Shown here one piece after another: positions 10,191 through 19,140 of a stretch of 64,000 nt of DNA. The DNA is taken from assembly GCF_900187965.1 (NCBI RefSeq), contig NZ_FZNL01000002.1:186001-250000 (forward strand). Direction: 5' to 3'. The first letter of the stretch is position 1; the number at the start of each line of letters is the position of its first letter. Both the position numbers and the translations under genes were made by a program. The DNA is from Flavobacterium sp. ov086 (lineage in GTDB: Bacteria; Bacteroidota; Bacteroidia; Flavobacteriales; Flavobacteriaceae). Below the pieces are notes generated by a model. That model was given only the letters and a program-made list of their open reading frames with translations, had not been told where the DNA came from and made no database searches.

Positions 10191-10221
10191 CTTATTTATT
10201 TTAACACAGAGACATCGATTT

Positions 10222-12342
10222 ATGAAAGCAATTTTTAATTCAGTACCTCTAATTCTTCTTTTATTTTTCTTTAAATCTAATGCACAACAAATCATGTATC
10301 AGGATTCTGTCCAGATGATGAAACTAAAGGGCAATGCGGGGGGAAAGCGTTTTGATGGAATTGGTGTGGTAAATGGGGGAGGCGCTACATCAGTACTGCT
10401 CAAGGATTATCCCGAACCCCAACGCAGTCAGATTCTGGACTTAGTTTATAAGCCAAAATTTGGAGCTTCCGTAAGCGCACTGCTTGTTGAGATTCCCGGC
10501 GATGGTAATTCAACGCAGGGGTCCATGCCTAGCCACATGCACACGCGTAACGATCTTGATTACTCTCGGGGCTATACTTGGTGGATTTTACAAGAAGCCA
10601 AAAAGCGCAATCCCGATCTTACCCTCGATGCTACCGCGTGGAGCGCTCCCGGATGGGTTGGGAACGGAAATTTTTGGTCGCAGGATGCAGCCAATTATTA
10701 CGTTAAATGGCTTCAGGGGCTTCGTGAAGTTTATGGTCTTGAATTAGATGCCATCGGCTGTAGGAATGAAAAGGGAGTTGACTACAATTTTGCAAAGACA
10801 CTGCGCTCTACCCTTAATGCCAATGGCTTTGAAAAAATTAAGCTTCATGCTTTTGATCTCTGGTGGAAAGACAAACTAGACTTTGTCAAGGACTTGTTTA
10901 AAGATGAGCAGCTTCGCAACTCCATAGATATTATCAGCGCTCACACATTTTATGAAGGAGACGCCGCTTCCCAACAAGTTCAGGAGATAGCTCAGAAACT
11001 TGATAAACCTATCTGGAACACTGAGGATCATATTTATAAGAAAGGCTACGATTGCCTGATTAGTATTGTGGAGTGTTTCAATCGTAACTTTATTCAAAGC
11101 GGTGTTACCAAGATCGTGAATTGGTATGATATTGCCGGTGTTTACCCTATCGAACCATACTCGGAAGATCCTGCGGCTATACTGGCACAGTGGCCATGGA
11201 GCGGGCATTACCAGGTACGTGAGGCTTTGTGGGGTTATGCACATTATGGGCAATTCTCGAAAGTAGGATGGCAATACCTGAATGGAGGTAGTGTTAACCT
11301 TAAAGGTGGTGGAACTTTAGTAACCTTAAAGTCGCCTGCAAAGGACTACAGCATCATTATCGAAACAAAAAACGCAAAAGCTCCACAGCAAATCCGTTTT
11401 CAGATCAGCGAGGGGCTTTCTCTAAAAGAGCTTTGCGTATGGCGTAGTAACGAGAAAGAGAATTTTGTACAGCAAGCTGGTATAAAACCAACAAAGGGCA
11501 CATTTACACTTACCGTAGAGCCCAATTCAGTTTACTCTCTTTCAACGACTAAAGGGCAGCAAAAAGGAAGCTTTGCTAATATTCCCGATTCGAAGCCTTT
11601 CCCTTTTCCATATTATGAAACATTTGAAGAATATTCCTTGCCTAAAGTATGGGGATATTTACCACGTTACACTGCCGATATTGTTGATGCTTTTGAAATC
11701 ACTGAACGCCCGGATAAAAAAGGTAAGTGCCTGCACCAGGTTGTTCCAGAGGAAACAATCTCCTGGGGACCAGATTGGCGGCCTTACAGTATTTTAGGTG
11801 ATGCGCAGTGGAAGGATTATGAAGTAAGTGCTGATGTTTATTTAAATGCAGGCGATAATGTTGGGGTTATGGGCAGGGTCAACCACGTTGGTACCGGTTA
11901 TGGATTTATTCCAAAAGGCTATTACCTGCAGCTTGAAGATAATGGCAAATGCAGCATAATTGTAACCAGGGGGAAAGAGGATAAAAAGGAACTTACCGGA
12001 GATGCTGAACAACAAGCAATTATCAAAAAACAAAACGATGAAAGCGAAGGTGGGGAAAAGGTGCTTGGTGAAATACAACTTTCAAATGTCAGCCACAGCC
12101 AATGGCATAACCTGAAACTCCAATTCGAAGGATCTATTATTAGAGCATTCGTTGATGAAAAGCAGGTACTGCAAGTGACAGATAGTTTGTACACCCAAGG
12201 AATGGCAGGACTGATCGCTGGTGGCGGAAAAAAGCTCAGTACACCTTTTTACGATAATTTATTGATCAAGGGTAGAAATGCTCCTGTGCCGAAGCCTTCT
12301 CTTGCAGCACCGGGACAATTGCCAATTTATATCGTTAAATAA
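10222..12342 (+). CDS. GH59 galactocerebrosidase-like beta-galactosidase
   Basis: Member of the family that holds mammalian galactosylceramidase; retaining exo-beta-galactosidase chemistry is expected. Start 10222 gives signal peptide MKAIFNSV...KSNAQQ; the frame runs open further upstream but that part is not leader-like. The family block GIGVVNGGGATSVLL, YPEPQRSQILD and the segment PSHMH are clear. Acid/base is Glu183 (RNEK) and nucleophile Glu268 (WNTEDH). After the barrel and a beta-sandwich, residues about 495-700 form a concanavalin-like lectin domain (DVYLNAGDNVGVMGR, LQLEDNGKCSIIV), as in GALC. In this PUL it probably removes a beta-galactose side chain. Family assignment is firm; substrate is not. 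Confidence 0.88.
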   Translation: MKAIFNSVPLILLLFFFKSNAQQIMYQDSVQMMKLKGNAGGKRFDGIGVVNGGGATSVLLKDYPEPQRSQILDLVYKPKFGASVSALLVEIPGDGNSTQGSMPSHMHTRNDLDYSRGYTWWILQEAKKRNPDLTLDATAWSAPGWVGNGNFWSQDAANYYVKWLQGLREVYGLELDAIGCRNEKGVDYNFAKTLRSTLNANGFEKIKLHAFDLWWKDKLDFVKDLFKDEQLRNSIDIISAHTFYEGDAASQQVQEIAQKLDKPIWNTEDHIYKKGYDCLISIVECFNRNFIQSGVTKIVNWYDIAGVYPIEPYSEDPAAILAQWPWSGHYQVREALWGYAHYGQFSKVGWQYLNGGSVNLKGGGTLVTLKSPAKDYSIIIETKNAKAPQQIRFQISEGLSLKELCVWRSNEKENFVQQAGIKPTKGTFTLTVEPNSVYSLSTTKGQQKGSFANIPDSKPFPFPYYETFEEYSLPKVWGYLPRYTADIVDAFEITERPDKKGKCLHQVVPEETISWGPDWRPYSILGDAQWKDYEVSADVYLNAGDNVGVMGRVNHVGTGYGFIPKGYYLQLEDNGKCSIIVTRGKEDKKELTGDAEQQAIIKKQNDESEGGEKVLGEIQLSNVSHSQWHNLKLQFEGSIIRAFVDEKQVLQVTDSLYTQGMAGLIAGGGKKLSTPFYDNLLIKGRNAPVPKPSLAAPGQLPIYIVK

Positions 12343-12374
12343 TTCTGTCGGCGAACAATCCATTTTGGACCACT

Positions 12375-12451
12375 TTGTTACAGTTGCTTAAAGAGTAATT
12401 AATTAAAATTAACCCTTAACGAGTATCCGTTTTTGGTAGAAATAAAAAAAT
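12375..12451 (+). repeat. Leader repeat, copy 1 (before GH43 copy 1)
   Basis: This upstream segment (TTGTTACAG, TAATTAAT, AACGAGTATCCGTTTT, then AATAAAAAAATATG) is closely matched at 14211-14290 before GH43 copy 2. The duplication therefore included the leader as well as the gene. Confidence 0.8.
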
Positions 12452-13990
12452 ATGTCTAGAAAAAAAGTATTGTTATGTACAGTCTTTGTTATCTCTTTTT
12501 TGGGATGTACTAAAGATACAGAAGTGGATAAACCAGTAGTGGTTCCGGAAGTAGTGGTAGATGACCATTTGGAAGAAAAATTCGCAAATGTTTCGCCGAA
12601 ACTTCTCACCAATAATGCGAATCCATTATTAGATTTTATGTTTACGGCCGACCCGACAGCTATAGAATATAATGGAAGAGTATATGTCTATGCCACGAAT
12701 GATCATCAACAGTACGAGAAGGTAGGAAAGGATGGGAAAAACAATTACGCATATATCCGTACACTGGTTATGATGTCTTCGGATGATATGGTCAACTGGA
12801 CATATCATGGCCTCATAAATACAGCAGAGGTGGCACCATGGAGTTCGGTGTCCTGGGCACCTTCCATTGCATCCAGATTGGAGGCAGATGGTAAGACGCA
12901 CTTCTATTTGTATTACTCCAATGGCGGTGGAGCTTCAGCCATGCTTACTTCTACTTCTCCCGTTGGCCCTTGGAAAGATCCATTAGGAAAAAACATAATT
13001 GACCATTCTGTCCCTGGCGTAGATGTCGATAATCCATTTGATCCCGGAGTTTTGATTGACGACCAGGGTACGGGCTGGTTGACTTTTGGAGCCGGAACGC
13101 CTAAAACGAAATATATGCCGGATAATGCCAGAATCGTCAAGTTAGGAGCAGATATGATGAGTTTGGATGGCAATATTTCTAAAATACCCGCTCCTTATTT
13201 TAATGAGGCCAGCGACCTTAACTTTATCAATGGAACGTGGGTCTATAGCTATTGTACAAATTGGGATGAACGCACTGAATGGCCTTATACAAATATTGCT
13301 AAACCAACTGCGTGCAACATATCTTATATGACCAGTAAAACACCGTTAGATCCGGATAGTTGGAAGTATCGTGATAATTACTTTAAGAATACTGGCGACG
13401 CTGGCGTGGGGCCATTGTCAAACAATCACAGTCACTTCTTCAAGTTTAAAGGGAAGTACTATCTTACTTACCATGCCATGTATTTACAGGATTATTTTGA
13501 TAGTAAGGGTGGTTTTCGTAATGTAGGTATCGACGAAATGCAGGTGGATGAAGGGAATGATGTGACTATCCCAATGGTCAAACCAACTTTCGAAGGTCCG
13601 TCACAACTTAATCCCTTAAACCCATTTGTTCTTCAGCAAGCAGAAACCACTGCAGGCACTTCAGGGAAAGTCCAGTTTGAAGCTGTGGGGAATGTGGGCA
13701 ATATGGCTGCCAAAGGAAAAGCAGACAAACAATGTCTGATGGTTCGAGGGGCCGACTTCAGCAAACAAATCCCTGCCAAATTCGAAGCCAGGGTAAAAGG
13801 AAAAGGCAGAATTGATGTTTATGTAAATAATCTTAAAGGTCCGGCTCTTGTTTCACTTATATGTGATGCGAAGGAATGGACTACGCTTTCAAAGAAAATA
13901 GATCAGAAAATAAATAAAGGAACAGGGAATATCTATTTTGTATTTAATGGAGAAGACTTTTTGTTTGATGAATGGAAATTTATTTATTAA
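12452..13990 (+). CDS. GH43 glycosidase with CBM6-like domain, copy 1 (lipoprotein)
   Basis: Inverting five-bladed-propeller enzyme; in this setting most likely an alpha-L-arabinofuranosidase or beta-xylosidase. Base Asp67 (FTADPTA), pKa-modulating Asp197 (FDPGVLIDD) and acid Glu252 (FNEASDLNF) are in place. A CBM6-like domain fills about residues 395-512 (QQAETT, LMVRGADF, FLFDEWKFIY). The signal ends in lipobox FLGC (Cys19), so this copy should be lipid-anchored and perhaps surface-exposed. It is the first of three close paralogues (14291 and 17432); those two have lost a good lipobox. Confidence 0.88.
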   Translation: MSRKKVLLCTVFVISFLGCTKDTEVDKPVVVPEVVVDDHLEEKFANVSPKLLTNNANPLLDFMFTADPTAIEYNGRVYVYATNDHQQYEKVGKDGKNNYAYIRTLVMMSSDDMVNWTYHGLINTAEVAPWSSVSWAPSIASRLEADGKTHFYLYYSNGGGASAMLTSTSPVGPWKDPLGKNIIDHSVPGVDVDNPFDPGVLIDDQGTGWLTFGAGTPKTKYMPDNARIVKLGADMMSLDGNISKIPAPYFNEASDLNFINGTWVYSYCTNWDERTEWPYTNIAKPTACNISYMTSKTPLDPDSWKYRDNYFKNTGDAGVGPLSNNHSHFFKFKGKYYLTYHAMYLQDYFDSKGGFRNVGIDEMQVDEGNDVTIPMVKPTFEGPSQLNPLNPFVLQQAETTAGTSGKVQFEAVGNVGNMAAKGKADKQCLMVRGADFSKQIPAKFEARVKGKGRIDVYVNNLKGPALVSLICDAKEWTTLSKKIDQKINKGTGNIYFVFNGEDFLFDEWKFIY

Positions 13991-14059
13991 TCCTGTCGAA
14001 TCTTAATTATATCCAGCGTGTTATTTTAAAAACTATAGAATAAGATTATTAGAACCTTT

Positions 14060-14083
14060 ACCAATAGATTCTGATCTATTGGT
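14060..14083 (+). terminator. 10-bp perfect stem-loop after GH43 copy 1
   Basis: ACCAATAGAT and ATCTATTGGT form a perfect stem around TCTG in the 300-base gap 13991-14290. No T-tract follows, so it may be an RNA-stability hairpin or protein-binding palindrome. The rest of that gap shows only the leader repeat at its right end. Confidence 0.5.
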
Positions 14084-14210
14084 GAAAGGACCAAAAAAAC
14101 GATCAAGTGTTTAATCAATATATCATGCATAGTATTAGATTATTGCATAATGTTATTTGCCTTCTCTGATATTTAAAGGTTTTCCAGTTCTCAGGGAAAA
14201 ATCAACCTCC

Positions 14211-14290
14211 TTGTTACAGTATTTTAAGAATAATTAATCAATTTAAATTAGCCCATAACGAGTATCCGTTTTTTGGTAAAATAAAAAAAT
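14211..14290 (+). repeat. Leader repeat, copy 2 (before GH43 copy 2)
   Basis: Near-identical to 12375-12451, sharing TTGTTACAG, TAATTAAT and AACGAGTATCCGTTTT. It marks the left end of the second unit of a gene duplication with a spacing of about 1.84 kb. Confidence 0.8.
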
Positions 14291-15817
14291 ATGTCTAGAA
14301 AAAAAGTATTATTAAGTACAGTCTTTGTTATCTCTTTTTTGGTATGTCAAAAAGATGCAGAAGCTCAGACTAAACCGAAAGAGATTAAAGAAAACCTGGA
14401 AGAAAAATTCGTAAATGTTTCGCCGAAGCTTCTCACCAATAATGCAAATCCATTATTAGATTTTATGTTTACGGCCGACCCGACAGCTGTAGAATACAAC
14501 GGAAGAATTTATGTGTATGCCACGAATGATAATCAACAGTACGAGAAGGTAGGAAAGGATGGGAAAAATTCATATGAGCATATCCGTACACTGGTCATGA
14601 TGTCTTCAGATGATATGGTCAACTGGACGTATCATGGCGTCATAAATACAGCAGAGGTGGCGCCATGGAGTTCGGTGTCCTGGGCACCTTCTATTACCTC
14701 CAGACTGGAAGCAGATGGTAAGACACACTTCTATTTGTATTACTCCAATGGAGGTGGAGCTTCAGCCATGCTTACTTCTACTTCTCCCGTTGGCCCTTGG
14801 AAAGACCCATTGGGAAAAAACATAATTGACCATTCTGTCTCTGGTGTAGATGTCGATAATCCATTTGATCCCGGAGTTTTGATTGACGACCAAGGTACAG
14901 GCTGGCTAAGTTTTGGAGCCGGAAAACCTAAAACAAAATATATGCCGGATAATGCCAGAATCGTCAAATTAGGAGCAGATATGATGAGTTTGGCCAGCAA
15001 TATTTCTAAGATACCCGCTCCTTATTTTAATGAGGCCAGCGATCTTAACTTTATCAATGGAACCTGGGTTTATAGTTATTGTACAAATTGGGATGAACGC
15101 ACTGAATGGCCTTATACAAATATTGCTAAACCAACTGCGTGCAACATATCTTATATGACCAGTAAAACACCTTTAGATCCGGGTAGTTGGAAGTATCGTG
15201 ATAATTACTTTAAGAATACCGGCGAAGTTAATGTGGGGCCTATGACAAACAATCACAGTCACCTGTTCAAGTTTAAAGGAAAATATTATATGGCTTACCA
15301 TGCTATGTATTTACAGGATTATTTTGGCACTAAGGGTGGTTTTCGCAATGTGGGTATCGAACAAGTACCAGTGGATGAAGGGAATGGCGTGAATATCCCC
15401 ATGGTCAAAGCAACTTTCGAGGGTCCGTCACAACTTAACCCATTAAATCCATTTGTTCTTCAGCAGGCAGAAACCACTGGAGGTACTTCTGGGCAAGTTC
15501 AGTTTGAAGCTGTGGGGAATGTGGGCAATGTGGTTGCCAAAGGAAAAGCAGATAAACAATGTCTGATGGTTCGAGGAGCCGATTTTAGCAAACAAATCCC
15601 TGCCAAATTCGAAGCCAGGGTAAAAGGAAAAGGTAAAATTGATGTTTATGTAAATAATCTTAAAGGTCCGGCTCTTGTTTCACTTATATGTGATGCGAAG
15701 GAATGGACTACGCTTTCAAAGAAAATAGATCAGAAAATAAATAAAGGAACAGGGAATATCTATTTTGTATTTAATGGAGAGGGTTTTTTGTTTGACGAAT
15801 GGAAATTCATTTATTAA
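14291..15817 (+). CDS. GH43 glycosidase with CBM6-like domain, copy 2
   Basis: Very close paralogue of the gene at 12452; the sequence is nearly identical over most of its length. Catalytic residues are Asp63, Asp193 and Glu248, with a C-terminal CBM6-like domain. The N-terminus differs: the lipobox is degraded to FLVC (Cys19, Val instead of Gly/Ala/Ser before it), and a signal peptidase I-like site (AEAQ|T) lies eight residues on. Its location is therefore uncertain, periplasmic or lipid-anchored. Likely the same reaction as copy 1; the high identity suggests recent duplication or gene conversion. Confidence 0.87.
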   Translation: MSRKKVLLSTVFVISFLVCQKDAEAQTKPKEIKENLEEKFVNVSPKLLTNNANPLLDFMFTADPTAVEYNGRIYVYATNDNQQYEKVGKDGKNSYEHIRTLVMMSSDDMVNWTYHGVINTAEVAPWSSVSWAPSITSRLEADGKTHFYLYYSNGGGASAMLTSTSPVGPWKDPLGKNIIDHSVSGVDVDNPFDPGVLIDDQGTGWLSFGAGKPKTKYMPDNARIVKLGADMMSLASNISKIPAPYFNEASDLNFINGTWVYSYCTNWDERTEWPYTNIAKPTACNISYMTSKTPLDPGSWKYRDNYFKNTGEVNVGPMTNNHSHLFKFKGKYYMAYHAMYLQDYFGTKGGFRNVGIEQVPVDEGNGVNIPMVKATFEGPSQLNPLNPFVLQQAETTGGTSGQVQFEAVGNVGNVVAKGKADKQCLMVRGADFSKQIPAKFEARVKGKGKIDVYVNNLKGPALVSLICDAKEWTTLSKKIDQKINKGTGNIYFVFNGEGFLFDEWKFIY

Positions 15818-15873
15818 TTCTGGTTGCTGGTTTATTGATGCTTTAAGTTAAAGATTCCAGCATTTATTGATCT

Positions 15874-15900
15874 TACTTTCTTGTTGGTGATAACACCAAC
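15874..15900. repeat. Dispersed intergenic motif TTGTTGGTGATA, copy 1
   Basis: The 12-mer lies at 15881-15892 after GH43 copy 2. Here it forms a 7-bp hairpin, GTTGGTG-ATAA-CACCAAC (15883-15900). Other copies lie at 17353 and 20837, each in a gap between PUL enzyme genes. Confidence 0.6.
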
Positions 15901-15962
15901 CAGGATGAAAATTTAAGAATTTTAAATACAGTCTAATTAAATAAACATAGTAAAATAGTAAT

Positions 15963-17279
15963 ATGAAAGTTTTTCTAAAAACATCATTGGTAATTTTTCT
16001 CCAGACGATCATTTTTGTTTGTAACGTATCAGGGCAGAACCCTATTATACAAACCAAATTCACGGCAGATCCGGCACCAATGGTTTATAAGGATACTGTA
16101 TTCCTTTATACCGGCCATGACGAAGACGACGCTAAGGACTTCAAAATGCTGGATTGGTTGCTTTATACTTCAACAGACATGGTGAATTGGACAGATAGAG
16201 GCAGCGTAGCATCACTTAAGGATTTTAGCTGGGCGGAGAACCACGGAGCGTGGGCTGCTCAGTGCATCGAAAGAAATGGAAAATTTTATTTGTACTGTTC
16301 AATACCCTCAAAAGGAATAGGGGTATTGGTTTCCGACAGCCCATACGGACCGTTTACCGATCCAATTGGTAAGCCGCTTATTATTACCCTACAAGGTTGG
16401 GGTGATATTGACCCAACGGTATTGATCGATGATGATGGGCAGGCGTATCTGTATTGGGGTAATCCTAACTTGTTTTATGTAAAGTTGAATGAAGATATGA
16501 TCTCCTTTTCCGGCGATATAATAAAAGAACCGACCAAACCCGAAAACTACCAGGAAGGTCCGTGGATCTACAAACGTAAAGGTCATTATTATATGGCTTA
16601 TGCTTCCTCTTGTTGTCCGGAAGGAATGGGATATGCGATGAGCGATTCTCCTGTCGGACCTTGGACGTACAAAGGAATGATTATGGATCCGAATGGTACA
16701 TCATTTGGTAACCATCCCGGTATTATTGATTATAAGGGCAACACTTATGTGTTCGGATTCAATTACGCGTTGCTTTGGGCCAAAGTTTTCACTAAGCACG
16801 AAAGACGATCGGTTTGTCTCGAGAAAATGAACTTCAATGAAGACGGCACTATTCAGAAACTTCCTCACTGGAGTACACAAGGAACTAAACAGATAAAGAC
16901 TTTAAATCCCTATAAGCGGACAGAAGCAGAAACCATTTCCTGGAGCGAAGGGCTGAAGACTCAAAGGGACAGCAAGACAGGAATGTATGTTACAGAAATT
17001 AATAATAACGACTACCTTATTGTAAAAGGCGTTGACTTTGGGAAAGGAGCAAATGCGATTGATGTCAGCTGTACTTCTTTGATCGGAGGAAAAATTGAAA
17101 TTCGCCTGGATAATCAATATGGTAGTAAAGTGGGCGTGTGCGAAATAAATAATTCCGGTAGTACCTGGAAAACATTCTCTGCAAAAATTATGAATACCAA
17201 AGGCGTTCACGATTTGTGTTTTGTGTTTAAAGGAGAAGATGGAGCCTTGTTCAATATAGATTGGTGGAAATTCAGATAA
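15963..17279 (+). CDS. GH43 glycosidase with CBM6, divergent member
   Basis: GH43 enzyme inserted between copies 2 and 3 of the paralogous set but not one of them. The signal peptide ends in NVSGQ, with no lipobox, so it should be periplasmic. Catalytic triad: Asp36 (FTADPAP), Asp150 (DIDPTVLIDDDG) and Glu198 (YQEGPW). The C-terminal 130 residues are a canonical CBM6 (EAETISWSEG, VDFGKGANAIDV, FNIDWWKFR). The active-site surroundings resemble family members annotated as xylosidase or arabinofuranosidase. Likely target is alpha-L-arabinose or xylose on oligosaccharides; specificity cannot be read from sequence alone. Confidence 0.88.
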   Translation: MKVFLKTSLVIFLQTIIFVCNVSGQNPIIQTKFTADPAPMVYKDTVFLYTGHDEDDAKDFKMLDWLLYTSTDMVNWTDRGSVASLKDFSWAENHGAWAAQCIERNGKFYLYCSIPSKGIGVLVSDSPYGPFTDPIGKPLIITLQGWGDIDPTVLIDDDGQAYLYWGNPNLFYVKLNEDMISFSGDIIKEPTKPENYQEGPWIYKRKGHYYMAYASSCCPEGMGYAMSDSPVGPWTYKGMIMDPNGTSFGNHPGIIDYKGNTYVFGFNYALLWAKVFTKHERRSVCLEKMNFNEDGTIQKLPHWSTQGTKQIKTLNPYKRTEAETISWSEGLKTQRDSKTGMYVTEINNNDYLIVKGVDFGKGANAIDVSCTSLIGGKIEIRLDNQYGSKVGVCEINNSGSTWKTFSAKIMNTKGVHDLCFVFKGEDGALFNIDWWKFR

Positions 17280-17352
17280 GGTAAAATTGATAGCTTATCG
17301 CCTTTCTACTGTTGTTGGTCTCACGGCCAGTAACATTATTTAACACCTTTAT

Positions 17353-17380
17353 TTGTTGGTGATAGCCCCTATTGAGGGGC
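17353..17380. repeat. Dispersed intergenic motif, copy 2, with GC stem-loop
   Basis: TTGTTGGTGATA at 17353-17364 runs straight into a hairpin GCCCCT-ATTG-AGGGGC (17365-17380), 85 bases after the GH43 stop. Terminator-like but without a T-tract. Confidence 0.55.
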
Positions 17381-17431
17381 GGAAAACTAACTATTAATAA
17401 ATATTATCATTCATAAGCAAATTAACTAAGC

Positions 17432-18964
17432 ATGTTTAGAAAAAAAGTATTGTTAAGTATGGTCGTTGCCATATCCTTTTTAGGAGGCAGAGAATCTGCA
17501 GAAGCTCAGACTAAAACAGGTAAACCGAAAGTGGTTAAAGAAAACCTGGAAGAAAAATTCGCAAATGTTTCGCCGAAACTTCTCACCAATAATGCGAATC
17601 CATTATTAGATTTTATGTTTACAGCTGATCCGACAGCTGTAGAATACAACGGAAGAATTTATGTATATGCCACAAATGATCATCAACAGTATGAAAAGGT
17701 AGGTAAGGATGGGAAAAATTCATACGAGCACATCCATACACTGGTCATGATGTCTACCGATGATATGGTCAACTGGACGTATCATGGTCTTATCGATACA
17801 GCAAAGCTGGCACCATGGAGTCAGAATTCCTGGGCACCTTCTATTACATCCAGACTGGAAGCAGATGGTAAGACACACTTCTATTTGTATTATTCTAATA
17901 GTGGTGTTGGCTCAGCCGTGCTTACTTCCACCTCTCCTGTTGGCCCGTGGAGTGACCCTTTAGGAAAAAATATAGTCGACCGTTCTGTCAAGGGAGTGGA
18001 TTGCGATGCTCCATTTGATCCGGGAGTTGTGATTGACGACCAAGGCACAGGCTGGCTGGCTTTTGGAGGGGGAACGCCAAAAACAGATTATATGCCGGGT
18101 ATTTCCCATATCGTCAAGTTAGGAGCAGATATGATCAGTTTGGCAAGCGACGTTGCCAAGATACCAGCTCCTTATTTTTTTGAAGCCAGTGACCTTAACT
18201 TTATCAACGGAACCTGGGCTTATACCTATAATACGAGTTGGAAAGAACGTACAGAATGGCCTTATAGTAATATTGATAAACCAACCCAATGTAGTATGTC
18301 TTATATGACGAGCAAAACACCTTTAGATCCGAATAGTTGGAAATATCGCGATAATTACTTTAAGAATACTGGCGACGTTAATGTGGGGCCTTTGACAAAC
18401 AATCACACACACCTGTTCAAGTTTAAAGGGAAATATTATCTTGCTTATCATGCCATGTATTTACAAGATTATTTTGGTACCAAGGGCGGTTTTCGTAATG
18501 TAGGTATCGAAGAAATGCAGGTGGACGAAGAGACTGTGAATATCCATATGGGCAAAGCAACTTTTAAAGGTCCGTCTCAAATTCACCCATTAAATCCATT
18601 CGTTCTTCAGCAGGCAGAAACTACCGGAGGAACTTCAGGGCAAGTCCAGTTTGAAGCTGTTGGTAATGCAGGTAATATGGCTGCCAAAGGAAAAGCAGAT
18701 AAACAATGTCTGATGGTACGAGGAGCCGACTTCAACAAGCAAATCCCTTCCAAATTCGAAGCCAGAGTGAAAGGAAAAGGCAGAATTGATGTTTATATAA
18801 ATAATCTTAAAGGTAAAGCTGTTGTTTCTCTTATATCTGATGGGAAGGAATGGACTACGCTCTCAAAGAAAATAGAACCGAAAATAGATAAAGGAATAGG
18901 GAATATTTATTTTGTATTTGAGGGAGAAAATTTCATGTTTGATGAATGGAAATTTATTTATTAA
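17432..18964 (+). CDS. GH43 glycosidase with CBM6-like domain, copy 3 (no lipobox)
   Basis: Third paralogue of the 12452/14291 set, more diverged. Catalytic Asp66, Asp196 and Glu251 are kept. The lipid cysteine is replaced by Gly19 (FLGG) while a signal peptidase I-like site (AEAQ|T) remains, so this copy should be soluble in the periplasm. Differences cluster around the active-site cleft: copy 1 has VSWAPSIASR and YSYCTNWDERTEW where copy 3 has NSWAPSITSR and YTYNTSWKERTEW. This hints at an altered specificity. It also shares the 3' flank of copy 2 (TTGC, GGTTT, TTGATGCT). Confidence 0.87.
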   Translation: MFRKKVLLSMVVAISFLGGRESAEAQTKTGKPKVVKENLEEKFANVSPKLLTNNANPLLDFMFTADPTAVEYNGRIYVYATNDHQQYEKVGKDGKNSYEHIHTLVMMSTDDMVNWTYHGLIDTAKLAPWSQNSWAPSITSRLEADGKTHFYLYYSNSGVGSAVLTSTSPVGPWSDPLGKNIVDRSVKGVDCDAPFDPGVVIDDQGTGWLAFGGGTPKTDYMPGISHIVKLGADMISLASDVAKIPAPYFFEASDLNFINGTWAYTYNTSWKERTEWPYSNIDKPTQCSMSYMTSKTPLDPNSWKYRDNYFKNTGDVNVGPLTNNHTHLFKFKGKYYLAYHAMYLQDYFGTKGGFRNVGIEEMQVDEETVNIHMGKATFKGPSQIHPLNPFVLQQAETTGGTSGQVQFEAVGNAGNMAAKGKADKQCLMVRGADFNKQIPSKFEARVKGKGRIDVYINNLKGKAVVSLISDGKEWTTLSKKIEPKIDKGIGNIYFVFEGENFMFDEWKFIY

Positions 18965-18991
18965 CTCCGCTTGCCGGTTTTTGATGCTAAT

Positions 18992-19005
18992 TATAACTAG
19001 TTATA
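18992..19005. other. 14-bp perfect palindrome in GH43-GH31 gap
   Basis: TATAACTAGTTATA lies 28 bases after the GH43 copy 3 stop. It could be a protein-binding site or a weak hairpin; nothing else recognisable lies in this 176-base gap. Confidence 0.3.
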
Positions 19006-19140
19006 GCCAATTTTGAAATCACTCCGAATAGAGGTAAATAGTAAATGTTAGTATTATGGATTTTTGAAAAACGGATTGAATGGCAACAGTAGTCTTTATC
19101 TTATTTGATAAATATTTTTTTAATTAACGATTATTATTAT

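Noticed and set aside
10141..10221. Upstream-extended start for GH59
   Set aside because: The added residues are basic and not leader-like; Met at 10222 begins a normal signal peptide.
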